A stretch of DNA of 64,000 bases from Desulfoscipio sp. XC116 (GTDB lineage: Bacteria > Bacillota > Desulfotomaculia > Desulfotomaculales > Desulfallaceae), in the NCBI RefSeq assembly GCF_039851975.1, contig NZ_CP156660.1, positions 1,741,035-1,805,034 of the forward strand, given 5' to 3'. Position 1 is the first letter of the stretch; every line of letters begins with the position of its first letter. Shown one piece after another: positions 61,875 through 64,000 of the stretch. The position numbers and the translations under genes are program-made. The notes under the pieces were generated by a model. It was not told the origin of the DNA. It worked only from the letters and a program-made list of their open reading frames with translations, and did not search any database.

Positions 61875-62987
61875 ATGGATAAATTAAAAGTGGGGATTAT
61901 CGGTACCGGTCTGGCTTTTGCGCGGCTGCATTATCCCGCTTACCAGGAACTGGCCGATAAATATGAAATCGTGGCTCTTTGCGATTCCGAGCCTGATAAA
62001 ACCCGCCCCTGGGCTGAGCGGTTGGGCTTGGGCGGAAATAATGTCTACACTGATTACCGTCCTATGCTCTGGCGGGGCGACATTAACGTGTTTGACATTA
62101 TGGTACCTATTGAACATAATTTTCGTGTTACTGAGGACGTGGCACGGGCAATAGCACACCAGCCAGGTCGGGCCATTATTTGCGAGAAACCGCTGGCTGC
62201 CGGTTACGAACAGGCCCGGACCCACGCCGAGCTGCCCCGCCGCTATGGTGTGCCGATTATGATTGCGGAAAATTACCGGTATAGTGAGGAAATCAATATT
62301 ATAAGGGATCTGGTCGGGCAGAAGAGAATAGGCGATACCGTTTATTTTATACACAACCGGGTGACTTGTTTTCCTGAGAATATGCAGAAAAATAAATTTG
62401 CCCGTGAGGAATGGCGTCAGCATCCGGTGTTCGCGGGAGGCGTGATCATGGATACCGGGGTACACGATGTTGCCGCCCTGCGTCATATATTCGGCGCCAT
62501 TGATAAGCTGCAGTCTTTCGGGGTTCCTCAGTCTGATGACTTTGCTCCCTATGCCGTGATCAACGTGAATATGCGCTTTAAAAACGGTGTAACCGGCCAG
62601 TTCAGCTTTTACTGTGCAGGCAAGGAAATGCAGCGCCCGCTTACCGGACTGCGCATATTTGGCACTGCCGGAATGATTTATCTTGAGGAAAGAGATTGCG
62701 GTACTATAAATTTAGCGTATAATGACGGCCGGGCGGAACAAATCCAATACCGCCCGCAGCGTGGCTATTATAATGAGCTGTTAAACCTTTATAATGCAAT
62801 GACGGGTCGGGAAACTATCTCTGTTACCCCGGAAATGGAGTACGGAGACGCCAAGACAATTTTAGATATGCTGCGCTCAGTTAAAGAAGGCAGCACTATT
62901 GCGGTAGACAGTGAAGCAAACTACATCCCCGCCTACCGCTCGGTCCATCAGCCACAGTTTGAGTTTCATCAATTAAACTGGCATTAG
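61875..62987 (+). CDS. Gfo/Idh/MocA-family oxidoreductase
   Basis: A 370-residue NAD(P)-dependent oxidoreductase. The Rossmann start is VGIIGTGLAFARLHYPAY and the family EKP motif is in IICEKPLAAGYEQA. The conserved GGVIMDTGVHDVAALRHIFG supplies the catalytic His and Asp. The substrate is probably a sugar or cyclitol but cannot be fixed. The ATG at 61875 is preferred since GGGGGA lies upstream. Single gene. Confidence 0.9.
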   Translation: MDKLKVGIIGTGLAFARLHYPAYQELADKYEIVALCDSEPDKTRPWAERLGLGGNNVYTDYRPMLWRGDINVFDIMVPIEHNFRVTEDVARAIAHQPGRAIICEKPLAAGYEQARTHAELPRRYGVPIMIAENYRYSEEINIIRDLVGQKRIGDTVYFIHNRVTCFPENMQKNKFAREEWRQHPVFAGGVIMDTGVHDVAALRHIFGAIDKLQSFGVPQSDDFAPYAVINVNMRFKNGVTGQFSFYCAGKEMQRPLTGLRIFGTAGMIYLEERDCGTINLAYNDGRAEQIQYRPQRGYYNELLNLYNAMTGRETISVTPEMEYGDAKTILDMLRSVKEGSTIAVDSEANYIPAYRSVHQPQFEFHQLNWH

Positions 62988-63009
62988 GGACTTTAAGCAA
63001 ACTATTACA

Positions 63010-63702
63010 CTAATTTGCCTGCGATTTAGCACCGGCCTTAATTAGTTCACCGTCGCGGGTCAGCGGCACACTTACATCCAGGTGTCCGGCAATGGATTCA
63101 ACAACCCGTCCGGCTACCAGTATTTGTACTTGCTCGACGCTGCTGAACTGGGTTAATGTATTCACTATTGAATAAACCGTAACGTTTTCCGCTCCTGACC
63201 CGCCACTATGGTTGGAAACGAGCTCCTGATTGAAATTTACGGTACACAGGCCATCTTGGATGTTAATATCCAGCAAACGGGTGCCTTCGGGGATAGTGGC
63301 TGACAACGCCCGGTTACTTGGGCCAAGGCATAATTCCCGCATGGTCTGACGGGCAATGCCGGCAGTCTTGTTTATAGACCGCCGCTCCGCTTGTAAATAA
63401 CCGTCTGCATCAGCAAAATAAAGTACTATTGTGTCAGTTGCCGCCCGCGTTGTATTTGGTGCAGCCATTGTTGCGGGCCCGGCTTTATTCGTCGTAACAT
63501 TGTGATTGTCGGACTGTTCCGCTTTATTACCGACAACCGTTGTCTGACTGCCGTCATCATCCTTTGGTTGCGTTAGCTTTGCAGTATCATCTTGACTTGC
63601 ATGATTATTGTATAAATTTGCCGCGTTGCCGGCGCATCCGGAGGAATACATGACCAGCATTATCAGTCCCATGTAGACAAAAAACTTGATGACCGCTTTC
63701 AT
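63010..63702 (-). CDS. GerMN-domain lipoprotein
   Basis: A 230-residue protein. A signal peptide with lipobox YSSGC is followed by a polar linker to about residue 90. A GerMN domain follows (TIVLYFADADGYLQAERRSI, then NKTAGIARQTMRELCLGPSN, and later LDINIQDGLCTVNFNQEL). GerM of Bacillus acts in the engulfment complex of sporulation. Only one GerMN domain is present, unlike GerM, which has two. Membrane-anchored. Confidence 0.88.
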   Translation of the reverse strand: MKAVIKFFVYMGLIMLVMYSSGCAGNAANLYNNHASQDDTAKLTQPKDDDGSQTTVVGNKAEQSDNHNVTTNKAGPATMAAPNTTRAATDTIVLYFADADGYLQAERRSINKTAGIARQTMRELCLGPSNRALSATIPEGTRLLDINIQDGLCTVNFNQELVSNHSGGSGAENVTVYSIVNTLTQFSSVEQVQILVAGRVVESIAGHLDVSVPLTRDGELIKAGAKSQAN

Positions 63703-63926
63703 ATAAATAGCCTTCTTTCGTGTAAAGTTTGTCCATTTATACTTATGGGTCCGGTTACCGGTTTATGACAAAAAATAAAGGAATATGCACGGCACGGCAG
63801 GGAGAAATTAAAACACAGTTTGTTATTATTGCGCCGGCAAGTAAAGCTTGAATCAATTGATGACGTAGCAGCAGAGGATATGTCTGTATTAAGAATTCAA
63901 GTTTAAGTCTGACCATGGAGGGGAAA

Positions 63927-64000
63927 ATGGCCAAGAAATTCAAGACTATCTGTGCCGCCATGTTTTTTATAATACGCGTATTCACTGCAATAATAGTAAT
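63927..64000 (+). CDS. 5' end of a gene running off the right edge
   Basis: An ATG at 63927 follows GGAGGGG. The 24 visible codons (AKKFKTICAAMFFIIRVFTA and on) look like a basic start and a hydrophobic segment, as in a signal peptide. Function cannot be given. Confidence 0.5.
   Translation, partial: MAKKFKTICAAMFFIIRVFTAIIV

Overview
The window looks like the chromosome of a spore-forming, strictly anaerobic Firmicute of the Desulfotomaculum/Peptococcaceae type (an inference from gene content, not a database match). The pointers are spore proteins (a CotF-like coat protein, a GerW/YtfJ-like protein, a GerMN lipoprotein), strong Gram-positive ribosome binding sites, a heterodisulfide-reductase-like HdrCBA operon, and a NuoE/NuoF/NuoG-N-like flavin and iron-sulfur operon of the kind that feeds NADH-linked hydrogenases or formate dehydrogenases. 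No rRNA genes or CRISPR arrays are present.

Region 1 (1-32 kb) is ordinary chromosome. It holds an HD-GYP regulator, a fatty-acyl-CoA ligase, a methyltransferase, the NADH/iron-sulfur operon (8.5-5.0 kb, minus), 5-formyl-THF cyclo-ligase, a tandem-ACT protein beside a truncated paaK, tsaD, a sirtuin, acetoacetyl-CoA synthetase, several small zinc-ribbon proteins, adenine deaminase, threonine synthase, a macrodomain protein, CotF, and hdrCBA (31.7-27.1 kb, minus). The HdrA-like subunit is unusually long, with two flavin modules. Several genes missed by long-ORF calling are listed: a YgaP-like membrane protein at 23072, a 56-codon paaK remnant at 9991, and 36- and 45-residue ORFs with ribosome binding sites.

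Region 2 (32.4-37.9 kb) is a small scrap-yard followed by tRNAs. It contains a frameshifted serine recombinase, a frameshifted HicB antitoxin, a protein made of two copies of one repeat, tRNA-Leu(TAG), small Cys-rich proteins, an HPP-family membrane protein, an EF-hand-like protein, and a tRNA-Gly(TCC)-tRNA-Arg(TCT) pair behind a near-consensus promoter.

Region 3 (37,844-56,868) is a 19.0-kb element integrated into tRNA-Arg. A 49-bp direct repeat bounds it, and each end carries related arm-type repeats. It encodes a tyrosine integrase, divergent control genes, a DUF4373-type replication protein, a TOPRIM primase-helicase, a run of tightly overlapping small genes, a terminase-small-subunit-like HTH protein, a 597-residue protein that begins with a proteasome-like Ntn-hydrolase domain and continues as a tail-fibre-like protein, and a 1479-residue tape measure protein. 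It has no recognisable portal, capsid, large terminase, tail tube, baseplate or lysis gene, although the long ORFs are intact. It is therefore either a prophage with a clean deletion or a satellite-like element that keeps replication plus tail-length and tail-tip functions. This, with the proteasome-like domain, is the most interesting part of the window. The right third carries a lipoprotein, a zinc-ribbon membrane protein, small HTH regulators, a hairpin-rich intergenic segment and a short tandem repeat.

Region 4 (56.9-64 kb) is ordinary chromosome again: a YfcE-like phosphodiesterase, RdgB, RNase PH, a four-SH3 cell-wall amidase, a Gfo/Idh/MocA oxidoreductase and a GerMN lipoprotein.
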